From the NCBI RefSeq assembly GCF_028554725.1, contig NC_071667.1, positions 72,028,001 through 72,092,000 of the forward strand: DNA of 64,000 bases, given 5' to 3'. The position numbers were made by a program, and so were the translations under genes. Below the pieces are notes generated by a model, which was not told where the DNA came from, did no database searches, and saw only the letters and a list, made by a program, of their open reading frames with translations. Source of the DNA: Zeugodacus cucurbitae (lineage: Eukaryota; Arthropoda; Insecta; Diptera; Tephritidae). This document shows positions 48,988 through 60,658 of the stretch, in pieces (the first letter of the stretch is position 1; every line of letters begins with the position of its first letter).

Positions 48988-49599
48988 GCTAGTCACAGTA
49001 ATTAGCCCACTGCAGGGCAAGCTGGTAATCAATCATTTCTAGTGATAAGCATGTTGGTGGACTTCCACTTCTAAGAAACTTAGTTAAAAATACATATATT
49101 TGCTTAAAGTATTTCGCTACGTTTACTAATGAAAACATGGTTAGCTAAGACAAATTAGTTTATGCAAATTTATTTGTTTTGGAATAATTGCATAAGCGTG
49201 AAAATAATATTGTGTTCTAATGTAGTGCTCTGTGAGCTAATACAATTTGCAAGTTTTAGTCTTGAAAGAAAGAGATAGCATTAGACTATCTTGAAAGACA
49301 GCAAAGGTCAAAAGAAACTGTATAATAATTATTGTAGAATCATGCTTTACTGGAAGTTTAGCTCTTCTGAACTCTGTTCGAACTGAGAAACTTCCGAGAC
49401 ATCTATGATATAGTGCTATAAACATTATTCTAAATATTTTGTCTCTGGTCGCTGCGGTAACTTTACTAGATCCACGTAAATTTAACCGATAATGTCTTCT
49501 GAAGTCTGAGAACGACGTGGGCGACAAAAAATATTTCATATGAGATCTGCATATAGTTCATGGACACATTTCTTCTTCTTAACTGGCGTAGACACCACT

Positions 49600-50050
49600 T
49601 ACGCGGTTATAGCGGAGTTAACAACGAAGCGCCATTAATTTTTCCTCTTAGCTGTTGGCGCCCATTGGCAGCCAGTTCTTTCTGCACCTGGTCTTTCCAA
49701 CGGAGTTGAGGTCTTCCTCATTCTCTGCTTCCACCATCGCATACATCATCAAACACTTTCAAAGTTGGAGTGTTTTCGTCCATTCGAACAACATGACCTA
49801 TCCAGCACAGCCGCTGTCTTTTTATTCGCTGAACTATGTCAATGTTGTCGAATGTCTAAAGGACCATAAATCTTCCGCAAAAAGTTCTCTCGAAACTACA
49901 AGTACCGTCTCATCGGAAGTTGCCATCATCCACGCTTCTGCCCCATAAAGCTGGACGGGAATAATGAGCGACTTGTAGCGTTTGGTTTTTGTTCGTAGAA
50001 AGTACTTTACTTTTCCATTGTCTACTCAGTTCAAAATAGCACCTGTTGGT
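49600..50050 (-). pseudogene. non-LTR retrotransposon reverse transcriptase fragment, decayed
   Basis: The DNA aligns with the LINE fragment at 42940-43380. Shared phrases include GGAGTGTTTTCGTCCATTCG / AACAACATGACCTA, CGCTGTCTTTTTATTCGCTG, and AATGAGCGACTTGTAGCGTT. A deletion and frameshifts break it near 49850. Coding sense is minus. Confidence 0.7.
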
Positions 50051-50609
50051 AATAACGATTCTGACAAGATAGACGAAATTATCTACAATTTCAATGCTAT
50101 GACAGTCAACAGTAAGTGGAAACCAAGACGCGAATGTGATGACGATTTGTTTAATGACTGGAGATATTTCGTCTGATGATCTACCTGAGTTCGACAGATC
50201 CGATCTCTTAATATATTACCTTTGGCTGATTTGGAAACATTTTAATGCATTTTGGTCACCATGGTATGGGAAGGAAAGCTGACTGAATTCAAGGAATTAA
50301 AAGTGAGCGACGTGTTCTAGTCGGTACAGAGCCCTCAGATTATTCAACTCATAATAAAGGAATGATGGTAGAAGATAAAATTTGACTCCAATACACATAA
50401 GATAGGAATTGAGAAGAACTTAAAAACATTTGTTTCATCGAATTTACAAAGAATTTAAATAAGTTAAAGGTGTAGTGAACCGCATCAAAACCATTTAGTC
50501 GATTAGGGAGCCAAATAAATATGAAAAATTATATCTTCGAAGTCTACATACAAGAATCAAAATAAATAAATATAAATTTAAAATAAGTACTTAAAATAAA
50601 TTATATTAT

Positions 50610-50830
50610 GTAACTCGTTCCGTCAGGATCGGGAAGGTCGTTTCCGAGCCGTTCGATACCAAAGGACGTTCGATCTGAAGACAGACAGGGTGACTCTCTA
50701 TCGTGTGACTTCTTCAATTAATTGCTGGAGAAAATAATACGAGCTGCAGAGCTAAATAGAGATGGTACAACCTTCTATAAGAGAGTAGTTAGTTCTACTT
50801 TTTTTAGACTGGGTATGGAAGCGAAGCGAA
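50610..50830 (+). pseudogene. non-LTR reverse transcriptase palm fragment, plus strand
   Basis: A broken frame gives LSCDFFN, then LLEKIIRAAELNRDGTTFYK, resembling the block just before YADD in the same LINE type. The YADD motif itself is not found. It is opposite in sense to the piece at 49600-50050, so the two come from an inverted rearrangement or separate insertions. Confidence 0.6.
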
Positions 50831-50979
50831 TAACGATGGAACGATACATAGTTCAGCGAATAAAAAGCTAGATCATGTTGTTCGAGTGGAACAATAATAA
50901 TTGAATGAGCTGAATGAAAACTCCATATGATTATGCTTATTTATTTTTATTTTATTTATAATTTTTTTAAATTTAAAAT

Positions 50980-50985
50980 TTTATT
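50980..50985 (-). terminator. poly(A) signal of the 51-kb secreted-protein gene
   Basis: AATAAA on the minus strand, about 76 bp past the stop codon at 51061 (exon 5). No such signal follows the stop in exon 2. Confidence 0.55.
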
Positions 50986-51060
50986 TTAATATAAAGGAAT
51001 AAAGCAAACCAATTGATAGAAGAAACTATTAAATTAAGAAGAATTTTGTTTGAGTTGACA

Positions 51061-51872
51061 TCAGAATGACAGGGAAGCATCACGTGGCTCTCTTACAAAT
51101 GGCGTCTTGGCAACTGCATCCTGCACACGAGCGCTGGCATTGTCATCAAAGTCAACAGCTGAAATCGATGAGATTTAAATAAACGGTTTTTAAGATAAAA
51201 ATATTTAGTTATAAGGAAAAAAGAATCGAACTTACAAGGAATGGCGGGAAAGGAACTATGTGATATTAGTGTTTTAGTTTCGTTTTGGTTTTCAACGGAA
51301 TCGGTTGGAATAGCTGTTGGGCATAAGAACTCTGCAGTATAAAATAACGTATTAACAGTAAAAGAAAGGCAAACTCATAAGAAATGAAAACGTTAGAATT
51401 CGATTTACTTACAATTTAAATTGACAGTTGAGTTGCGTGGAGGGAAGGGGTGACGGCCAGTAAAATTTCCAGTTACGTTGAATGGGTTAGCTAAAGATTT
51501 AATAATAAGTATTTAAAAGAAAAAAAATGATTAGGTAAATTGGAATAGTAACGCACGACGGAAAACTCTTGGTATAGGAAATGGTCTGAAAGCTCCAGGT
51601 CCAGGTCTGAATGGTCCCGGTCCAGGTCTGAAAGGTCCCGGTCCAGGTCTGAATGGTCCAGGTCCTGGTCCTGGACTCGGAGGTTCTGGTATCGATGGCT
51701 GCTCGGTAGTAGTAGTAGTATTCTCAGCTGTGAATTTAATATACAAATACATATATGCATTTTTATTGAATATTAATATTAATTTACCTTCTTGTGCATT
51801 TGTCGGCGGTGCAACAGCCAACAGGACCAAAACGGTCAATATTGCAAAAATTGTTAGCATATACAGTTTCAT
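51061..51872 (-). CDS. multi-exon secreted protein gene with phase-1 alternative exons
   Basis: Family not recognised. Exon 1 (51872-51788) encodes the signal peptide (MKLYMLTIFAILTVLVLLAV, cut near TNA-QE) and ends in phase 1. Four later exons all accept phase 1. Exon 2 (51727-51531) has Thr run, Pro-rich part, four PGPGPFR-type heptads, a basic PRVFRR end and its own stop. Exon 3 (51490-51413) encodes NPFNVTGNFTGRHPFPPRNS with three N-glycosylation sites. Exon 4 (51331-51236) encodes FLCPTAIPTDSVENQNETK. Exon 5 (51158-51061) ends ...VREPRDASLSF-stop. Exons 3 and 4 end in consensus GTAAGT. Exon 1 joins 2, 3 or 4 in frame, and 3 or 4 each join 5 in frame, but 3 joined to 4 makes TAG. Predicted products are 93, 86 and 92 aa. 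The TATA box is at 51941-51946 and the poly(A) signal at 50980. A broken allele or a nested gene set are alternatives. Confidence 0.65.
51531..51727 (-). CDS. exon 2: proline-rich repeat exon with own stop
   Basis: The 21-bp DNA repeat CCTGGACCGGGACCTTTCAGA (or close) occurs four times, giving PGPGPFR three times and PGPGAFR once. The C-terminal part, RPFPIPRVFRR, is basic and proline-rich, in the manner of insect proline-rich antimicrobial peptides; this is only a compositional likeness. The acceptor is TTCACAG. No good donor is present before the TAA at 51531, so it may be a terminal exon, yet no AATAAA follows closely. The weak GTCGTG near 51552 would be in phase 1 if used. Confidence 0.6.
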
Positions 51873-51940
51873 TTTTTTAAAACAGTGTTATTCGTTGTAT
51901 TAACTTGAAAGTTTTGAAAAACATTCGCCAAGCACGACAA

Positions 51941-51946
51941 TTTATA
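51941..51946 (-). promoter_or_regulatory. TATA box of the 51-kb secreted-protein gene
   Basis: TATAAA in TTGTATAAATTG on the minus strand, about 70 bp before the ATG at 51872. Confidence 0.65.
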
Positions 51947-52425
51947 CAACTTTCCATTGCAATTTTCACCTTATGAGTCACTCAATACCGTTACTATAAT
52001 CAATCATTCGAAAGATAAATATGACATTTCATAAACAAAAGTCATAAAAATATGGAATTTCTCAAATAAGCAATGGAAAATTTCTTTCAGCACTACCCCA
52101 AGGTAAAAATATTATTTATCCGGAAGAATTTTAATATCATTAAAAAATTATTTATTTTCCTGCATATAAACTGAAATTAGTAATGCATAATTCACAAATA
52201 ATAAAATCTATTTAATGCTTAATCAAAAATATATATTATATATACCCTCGTTATATACATAAATATATATTTAATTTTAGTAATCACGTTACATACGAAT
52301 TCCAACTGGATTAACACTTGCCATAACGTAACTTTACTTATAAATTTGTGTCGCTTATTTCAATTACTAAAGTTAATTCAAAAATATCCAAGTTTTATTT
52401 TTGCAACAAATATTGAAATTACTAA

Positions 52426-52489
52426 GCAACATTTCTCCCGGGCAAATGTTGCAAATTACCATGCAACATTTATTCTAGACAAATGTTGC
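52426..52489. promoter_or_regulatory. two identically spaced palindromes upstream of TAF1B
   Basis: GCAACATTT-N9-AAATGTTGC occurs twice, at 52426-52452 and 52463-52489. Arms are perfect and spacer lengths equal (9 bp), but the spacer sequences differ (CTCCCGGGC and ATTCTAGAC). A single similar half-site, TTGCAACAAAT, precedes them at about 52401. They lie 130-190 bp before the TAF1B ATG, so they may be promoter sites or, if transcribed, twin hairpins in the leader. Confidence 0.7.
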
Positions 52490-52615
52490 CGTGCAGCAAT
52501 CAGCTGGCTTGACTATTGTAACTGCACCTACAGTCAAGAAGAAGCAATTTGTAAATAATTTGTAGTTACTGTGGCTTCTTCATATGTTAATATTTTTTTA
52601 CAAAAATAATATACA

Positions 52616-55600
52616 ATGCAAGACGGCGATGAACTTGCCAATAACACTAATTTAGTTTGTAAAGTTTGCGGGGAGCGCCAATTTACATTACGTGAAGGTT
52701 TCTACTACTGCCAGGAATGCGGTACGAAGCAAGAACAAGTGCGTGCTGTGGAAATCGAGCAAGAGGAAGATTTTATAGAAGGAAAAAATAAGAAAAGGAT
52801 TAAAATAAAAACGCTCAAAGCAGAGAAACGTAAATATTTTCTTAAACCGAACTATACTGTTTTTTTAATATTTTTCCTTTTCATCTAACAGCAAATCTCA
52901 CATCATGGGAATGTTATAATTACATTTTACGCGGTCTTGTCAACGATCTGCTATCGTTCGGTGCTAAAGAAGAGCTAAAATTAATGACACTTCAACTGTG
53001 GACAGCTTATTTGCGACGAAATGAAGTGGCATTCTTTAGTAGAAAACGTGTTGAGTTGCCGAAGTTGGGCGTACGCTATTTACAGAGGTTGGTTACATTA
53101 TATACATATGATTCAAGTTAGTTCCACTCAAAATAATTGTTTGAACTTGAACTTGTATTTATGTTAGATTTACTTGCTTGCAAAACTAACGAAAATCAAA
53201 CTCATATACCACATTCAGAGACGCATCTGCACTTTATAACCATGCACTACAGAGACGTGCACTCAAACGAAAACGGCGAAGAACTGACGATTCGGGCACA
53301 TCCGCAATCAGCAGTGGTGACTCGGCAAGTACACGTGAATTCCGCAGAAACCGTCGAAAATTAGATGTGTCTACTTATAGTCTGCATTCGTCGATTAATT
53401 CCACCGATGTCTCACAAACTTCACGCTCTTCGGCAAATACTTCCAGCACCGGCACCACAGGTCGTGCTATCAAATTACAATTTTCGGCACGTGCACGCAA
53501 ACAACTTAAGAAAATGATGCCAGCGAAACACATTGAAAAGCATGCTTTAGATTCTGAGGGCAATTTGAAATGTCACAATGTACGACCGTTGGCCAGATCA
53601 ATGAGTCGTGCAGATCACGCGTTACTCACAATGAATACACGACAAATCTTTACCATATTGGCCATAGCATTGAATTTGATCGGCGATGACATACAATTGT
53701 GTGATTTGGTACGTTTCATTGACGAAGAGCATGTAAGCACAAAAAATGTGCTACCCTACTTTCCTGAGAACATTGCGCCGCATAGCAAGAAAATGTTGCA
53801 GGAAATACAATTTTATAAATACCCTACGAAATACAGTGATAAGGTTGTACAATTTAGTATTTATTGTGAAGGGAATAATATATGAATTTATTATTATTTT
53901 TACAGGCGTTACGTGATCATATCGAGTTATTTTCAAAATTTATCAACATAAAATCATTTAATCAGCCAGATTTAATAAAACTCACCGAACGCTATGTAAC
54001 TGAACTAAATCTACCAGCAGACATAACAACCTACGTCGAACGTTTGATCAACTTACTGCCACCACAAATGCGTACGCGCGTTCCTTATGTTTATCCAGCT
54101 TACGAAGCACGCGCTATGGCTTACATAATATTGGTGTTGAAATTACTATTCGGTCTCGATGGTCATACAGAGAAATTAATAACGCATGCCGCTAGAAAAA
54201 CCAATCAGTGTTTGCAAAATCTAACTGAAAAAGGGCGTAGCGCAAATGCCAATCTCACACCACCGCCACCACTATTTATTTGGGAGGATTGGGTGGAGTT
54301 CATCGAAATGCGCAAAGTTATAGTTTCACATTATAACTCCAATTTTTGCCAACAATTCAAGCAGTGTCAGAGCACTGCACAACTGTTGGAGGAAATGGAA
54401 GAGGAGCAGCGTACAAAATTGGAAGAAGCAGCGCTTACCAATGAAGGCGCCACAGCTGAAAATAGCTCTAGAGTCACCACCATGCATCGCATATTCCAAC
54501 AATTCTTGGATGAACTGAATAGCACCAATCCAGAAGAACGCAGTGGCACTATTATATTTCCACCCAGTCTAACACCTGCACATTCATATTTCAAACGCAT
54601 TTTACTATATTGTTCGAATGCTGGCGCTAACGCGGCCTACAAAATACCGGAATTCATGCGTATCGATCACATGCAACGCACTGCCGCACCATACGTGCAC
54701 GCGAAGGACTTGCAGGAATATTTCACAGAGCACAACTGGCAGTTGCTGGTACGACACTTGCCGTGCACTAAAGAACGCAACTGTGTTGGCATATTTCGGC
54801 CGTCAAACGACAATAAAGATCGTGTAAAGCATGATATCTGCAATAAGAAAGCTGACTTCAATATAAGCGAAGACAAATGGCTGGCAGAAATTGAGGAAGA
54901 GGAACTCATTGAGGAGTTGGAATTTAAAACAGAATACGATAGATACGAGAAGAGTTATGTGAAGAAGATGCAGACAGATACAATAAAACGGCTGCAAGCT
55001 ATGCAAATAGCTGCCGTCAGCACACAATTTGATAATGTAGTAGCTGCCACAAATCAAAATCAGGTACACACGACACACGATATAAAATATTCTAATTAAA
55101 TATAATAAAAATTATTTGTAATAAAATTAATGTTATTTTAGGTGCCGCGTATTGTGGATGCTGCCGATGAGTGCTCTATACCAGCACCACCAGACGAAAC
55201 TTTAGTGGCAAACGATGAAACTGACGTATCAGCGCTGCATTCAATCAATGCTTTCAGTGAATGTGATATGGAACCGATTAAAAAATCAGATGTACCATTA
55301 ATTTTACAACCACGTAGAGGCCTCAATCAAATACGGCTCTTCGATGGGCTCAGCGACGATGAAGCTGACATTGTAGATGCCAATGAAATCGATTGCAATA
55401 CAATTGTCAATGAAGCAGAAAGTACATGCACCTTTCTCACCACCAATATGGATTGTTGGACTCTGCTGGGCTATTCACATAACCTCAATAGTTGTCAGAA
55501 GAAAATACTTCAAAGCAAGTTTTCACGTTCATTTTTCTGGTTGCTCGAAACATGTGCACAATCCATCAATGTCGATTGGTGCATATTATACGAGGAACTG

Positions 55601-55732
55601 CTGACACTTGAGCTAATGTTTGCCTATGGTATTGAAGATTTGACATTTTTTCAAGATTGTATACGTTTTAAGTACAATAATCCAATCAAAGATTTCAATA
55701 TGATGATCAATTCATACAGAGAATTGTGGTGA
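52616..55732 (+). CDS. TAF1B: TATA-box-binding protein-associated factor, RNA polymerase I subunit B (TAF1B), 927 aa
   Basis: Five coding exons are 52616-52829, 52892-53087, 53219-53843, 53906-55063 and 55142-55732. All have GT-AG introns of 61-131 bp that keep frame. The N-terminus is a zinc ribbon (C15, C18, C32, C35: VCKVCG and YYCQECG), as in the TFIIB relatives TAF1B/Rrn7. Exon 2 and the end of exon 3 give the helical cyclin-like part, for example LVNDLLSFGAKEEL and NTRQIFTILAIALNL. A basic Ser-rich insert follows exon 2, with KRKRRR at 153-158 as a likely nuclear signal. Residues 411-430 carry the well-conserved family block YEARAMAYI...LLFGLD. The far C-terminus is acidic, then a helical end (DWCILYEELLTLELMFAYG). 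Known role: part of the SL1-type complex that brings Pol I to rDNA promoters in the nucleolus, bridging like TFIIB. Nothing looks broken. Confidence 0.93.
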
Positions 55733-57685
55733 TAATGAATTTTATTATCGTGTATTCCGAGTATTACAGTTTGATGCAGTAAGTCAATTGTGTAAAGCTG
55801 ATTTTCAAAGGTTGCAAAGTACGTAAACTTGACGAAAGAGAAATTGTGTAAAGAAAGAAATATATATTTTAATTTGTGCGAAAAATATTGTTATTGTAAT
55901 TTTCAATTGTGTCATTTCTAATATGACTACTAGTTTTCCGTGTGTATCACTGTATTAAAACATAGTTGCTGATAAATTTGCTAGACATAAGTATAAAGCA
56001 TACATTTATACAAAAAACATAATTCTTTGTCTATTACTAAGCTGCAGAAATCAACGCTTTTAAGTCTTAAGTATTTATTAATTGAATTAATTAATGGCTA
56101 TCATAATTTATTTTGTGTATCTTCAAATTTGTTTTTCTACGTATGCGTGTAAGTGACACTATTTGTATGATAATTCACACTTGAGCTCTGATATACCAAC
56201 TGGCTGCTGTTTAGCATTTCCTTAATGAAGTACACTTGCCGACACATATGTATAAATTAATAAATATATATATATGTACATATATAAGCATTTATGTATG
56301 AATGTGTGTGTGGCGAAAAAACCACAACAAACCACATATGTAGTAATTAAAACAGATATTATTTTATAAATAACGTTGCGTAGAGCGACGCAACAGTTGC
56401 TTTTATTGACAAGAGAGCGCATGTGAGAGTAAATAAAAAAAAAAAAACGAAGAGCCAACGACTTACAACAAGTGTAAAAGCCAATGCATAAAGGATTTGT
56501 GTGTGTTTTGTGCTCTATTTTTTTTTTGTTGTAACAGTGACAAGTAGGTGACGATGGAGCTGTGTATGGACGCCCAGTGTGAGCGTATTTATATATATGT
56601 ATATATGTATGGATAAAAGTGACCAACCGTTCATTAACAAAAATAGAGTAGAAAACGCTGGGATTACACTCTGTAACAAAATTATTGTTATCTTTGGACT
56701 AAGGGACTATATATGTTGAGGTGCGTGAAAATGGGGAACATTTTGATTTTCTGTAGAGGTATGTATGTAGCTATAATTTGATTGAATACTTGGTATACGT
56801 CTTGCTTAGTACAATGTATAATCTGTAAAATGTGCTCAAGAACATACAAAATTCTAATATTTGTCAAAGTTGTGACATTTTACGCAAAACGAGTTTTTTT
56901 TTTTTCAAAGACGCTTGCCGTGACTACGATTCATTTGATGAAATGTATTGAAAAATCCATCACATTGATATGAAAATTTCAACGAAAAAAATGAAATCGT
57001 TCAAGGACATGGCAAATAAATTACGAATAATATGAAAAAAAATTGAAATCGGTTAAAAACTCTTTCGGTAATCCAAGTCACAGCAACGACGTTTTCTGAA
57101 AAACATAATTTCGAAATAATCGCGTTTAAATTTTCAAGTACATTTTTGTCTAGTGTAGCGTAGTAAGATGTTAAACGCTATTCGCTTTTACAGCTTAAAT
57201 CTTTATACAAATTTGAGATAACATTCTTAAGAATCTTTAAGATTAAAGAATTAAAAAATCGATTTTTTGACCCCCTTTATGACCGATATTATAACCAAAT
57301 CTAGTTATCCAAACTGATAGGAGCATATTTTACTTATTTGCTGCTGTAGAGCTATAACAAAAGACAGTGTAAATTGGTGGCGTATTGTTCAGCAGGCTAA
57401 AGCTTACAAAGAGCTTTGGAGCCAAAAGATAAGGAAGTTGATGGTGTAAAAAAATATTGTTAAAATTACATCAGGGAAAATTCCCCAAGAAGTTTATACA
57501 ATCATACCGACTTGAAACATACATACATACATACATTTATGCAAATGAGCTTCAACTTTATATTCTCCACAAAGATTAGCCTTTCATAATGATTACGAAT
57601 TTTAAACGTAAACGTAATTATTGAAATATTTAAAAAAAAAGTAATATTTGCTTGTGGAAAATTTCTTAATTTAGAATTATATATG
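55733..57685. other. TAF1B 3' region and spacer
   Basis: ATTAAA occurs near 55953 as a possible weak poly(A) signal. The rest is AT-rich with TA/CATA tracts (56260-56290, 56590-56610, 57520-57535). The stretch at about 57060-57290 has phrases like those in the TTAA MITEs (AATCGCGTTTAAATTTT, AAAAAATCGATTTTTT), perhaps an old diverged copy, but no ends were found. Confidence 0.45.
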
Positions 57686-57689
57686 TCTA

Positions 57690-57829
57690 CAGTTTAACTC
57701 GATTTACAATAATCCACACAAAAACTTCGGGTTAGAGAGACCTATGACTGAGACGAGTTATGGAAAATAATTTGTATGAAATTTGACTTCTATTGCCAAT
57801 TCAAGAGTTTGAGTTATGGAAGTTCAACT
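57690..57829. mobile_element. pogo-like MITE, about 140 bp
   Basis: It runs from CAGTTTAACTCGATT after TA to GAGTTATGGAAGTTCAACT. The interior (ACTTCGGGTTAGAGAGACC and ATTTGACTTCTATTGCCAAT) matches the 12.3-kb copy. The right end has lost its final G/TA. Confidence 0.65.
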
Positions 57830-58399
57830 ATGTGCTAGCTGATTAATTGATATTCAAAATTATTATTAAATTTTATTTTTTTATTCGTTTCCTTTTTGCA
57901 AAAACTAATGCAACATAGTGTAGTATGAGTATTACTACTACACGTATGTGATATACTCGTACATATGTACATATGAGTATATGTATGATGTGAGTAACGG
58001 GCAGTGACAGGCTGAACTGAAACGCTCACCATGCATACCGTACAAATGCGCTAAAGAGCATCGTCGAATACAAACTGTTAAAATAAAATATGTTTTTTAT
58101 TTTTATTGTTGTTGCAGTATTGGTATTGGTATTGGTATTAAAGCACATTCGGACGTTTTGTGTATTTTTACAATTTCAAAAAAATCAGTTTCGTTGGCAA
58201 TGCGACTCGCGAAACAACAAAACCGCAAAACGTTTTGAAGCAATCAGGCAAGCAAAGGAAGTATGCACATACATATGTACATACATACAACAAAAGTGCG
58301 TATGAGTAAAGGAAGGAAGAAATTTGAAAGCATAGACAAATGTACTTGTGTATATGTATGGAGCAACGCAAAATAACTTGGAGGCCGAAAATGATTTCA

Positions 58400-60114
58400 C
58401 AGACAAAGTAAACTCGCGAGGCAGCGATATGTTAGAGGCCGAAAAAAGTGCATAGTGAAAAGAAATAGCGCCGACATGACGGCAGCAACAGGCGGAAAGG
58501 AAGTGAATCGACGGTGTGCATTATAGTGCAGTGACAATAGTGTTTTTGAACGAACCAGAAAACAATGTAAAAATTATGCAAATTAAAAAGTGGTTAATAT
58601 ATATATTTTTAATATTATTGCAATGAAGGACTATTGGAATTAAAAAAAAAACAAAAACAATAAAATAATACAAATGCATCAAACTATATATACACAACTA
58701 TAATTAAATAAAAAAATGTTGAACTTATGAATGTCATGAGCAAATATATTTCCGTTATAAAGATGTGAAGAAAAAGTTTTGAAAAATAATAAAACAATAT
58801 TTTTGTGTGACAATTAGCGCAAAAAAATCGTTTTTGAGCTTCATAGAATATTTGAGGTTAAAAAGTCTCACTAATTAGTGTAAAACTAACACTACTGATT
58901 TTAATGATTTTGTGCTGATGATGAATGATTCGGTTGGTAGCCATTAAATTAGAAACAATAAATAAGATTTTGACGTTTTTGAATATTGGCAAATAGTTTA
59001 CAGTGATTTAAAAAAATTATGTTACCTTAAAACAATTAATTAAATAATTTTAAAAATTATCTAACCATTGTTAAATTTTAGTACAAGTAGATAGTTTTAC
59101 TGATAAGGTGGCCATTGGTCAACAAAAACTTAATTTGTACACCGCTAAATTTGTAAAATTCAAACAGAAACAGATTTAAAAAACAAAGAATATTCGAATA
59201 TTATTTTAAAATAAATAAAATTATTGGATTATATTTAAATTAATTTATTGCTTTCTAACGTGAAGAATTTTATAACAAATTATTTTCTAACAATTTAAAT
59301 AAAACGAGCTTAAATTCTGTATCCGAATAATTTTAATAACATTAAATAAATACCACAAATAATATATTAACAGAAATTATATATTTTTAAGTGTATTTTT
59401 AAAAAATGAGTTGAGCTTGAAAAAAAAATTTGCTGAGTTTCGTTTAGACTTGAAATCAAAAATATCACAACGAAGCCATTCAACTTCAGAAATTAAAAAA
59501 AAAAAACAAAAATAATAACAAAAAGCAACGAAAACGAAGAAAAAACTAAGAGTGTTTCAAATTAATATCCAATTTATATAATATATAAACAAAAAGATTT
59601 AAAAATATGAAAAAAATATTTTAATAAAGTAAACTAAATAAAAAAATGTCTTCATTAGCAAATAAACACAGTTAGTGTGGAACTTAAACGCAGAAAGAGT
59701 GTAATAAAAGCGTGAAACCGATATAAATACGCACGAAAGGAAGAAGCCGAGACCGAGAACAAAAAAAAAACGAAAAACCAGTAACACAAGAACTAACATT
59801 AAACTTAAAATTACACACAAATATATTTATATGCTGTAAATTTCGTATATGCACGACTCCACGTGCTGTGTGTGTTTTTTCAATTGTCGAATTGTGTGTT
59901 AATTTGCAAATCGCTTAAAACTAAATGAAATTAAGTGTGACCGCAAATCACAGAATTTGAATGCCAGCTCTAATACACTGAGACATTACTTGGTAAAAAG
60001 CGTCAAAAAATTGAAATAAAATTGTTATTCAGCAGGCATAGCAGCGCTTTTGCCGCAAGGCTTTGCTTCTCACAACTCCAATCAGGCAGCTGCTGCAAGG
60101 GATAATTAGCGTCG
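58400..60114 (+). promoter_or_regulatory. probable 5' untranslated exon(s) of a gene continuing beyond the window
   Basis: The block 59840-60114 is less AT-rich than its flanks and ends in GCGTCG followed by the consensus donor GTAAGT (GT at 60115-60116). It has no long frame. A second GC-richer patch with CAG/GCA repeats lies at 58400-58570. No TATA box was identified, and the start of the exon is not fixed. No coding exon follows within the last 3.9 kb, so the gene would continue to the right of 64000. Confidence 0.35.
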
Positions 60115-60392
60115 GTAAGTTAAAAATACTTTGTACGGATATATTACGTTATTTTATGTGTATTTATATTTGGTGCCATCACAATTAATTGGTTAAATGA
60201 AGAAAAGAAGAAAAGAAAAAACAGAAACAAAGTGATCATTAAACAATATAAAGTGACTCAGGCTGGAAACCTGGAAGTGACTCTCTGGTTAGCGTTAGAG
60301 CGGTCTACAAACTTGAGGGACATATTTGGATGATATTTTTTTTTTGGGGAAAGTGGGCGTGGTCCTGCTTACTATTAAGGTTTCTGTATAAC

Positions 60393-60658
60393 TTTATATA
60401 TAAAATTCTTTTATCATATGCATGTCACTGAACTACTCCTAAACGGCTGGACCGATTTGAATGAAATTTCTTGTGTGTATTCAGTTGGATTCGAGAATGA
60501 TCCAATTTAAATAGTGAAATTAATTAATTTTAAAATTTTGAATGTTGTACATTGGTCAAAAATAACTGGCGCCATTGTTATTGTAGAGAAACCGCCTAAA
60601 GGCATATAAAATTGGTTTTTATTGGAAAATGTTTTCTAATTGGATGTCGCTACTATTA
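60393..60658. mobile_element. Helitron-derived fragment
   Basis: It contains TATATATAAAATTCTTTTAT, then ACTACTCCTAAACGGCTGGA then CCGATTTGAATGAAAT, similar to 26120-26170. The 3' CTAG end is missing; the GGTCTAC element starts exactly where it stops. Confidence 0.55.

Noticed and set aside
51334..51490. Joining exon 3 to exon 4 of the 51-kb gene with the downstream CAGAG acceptor
   Set aside because: That choice avoids TAG at the join but runs into TGA about 12 codons later, so it does not give a credible protein.
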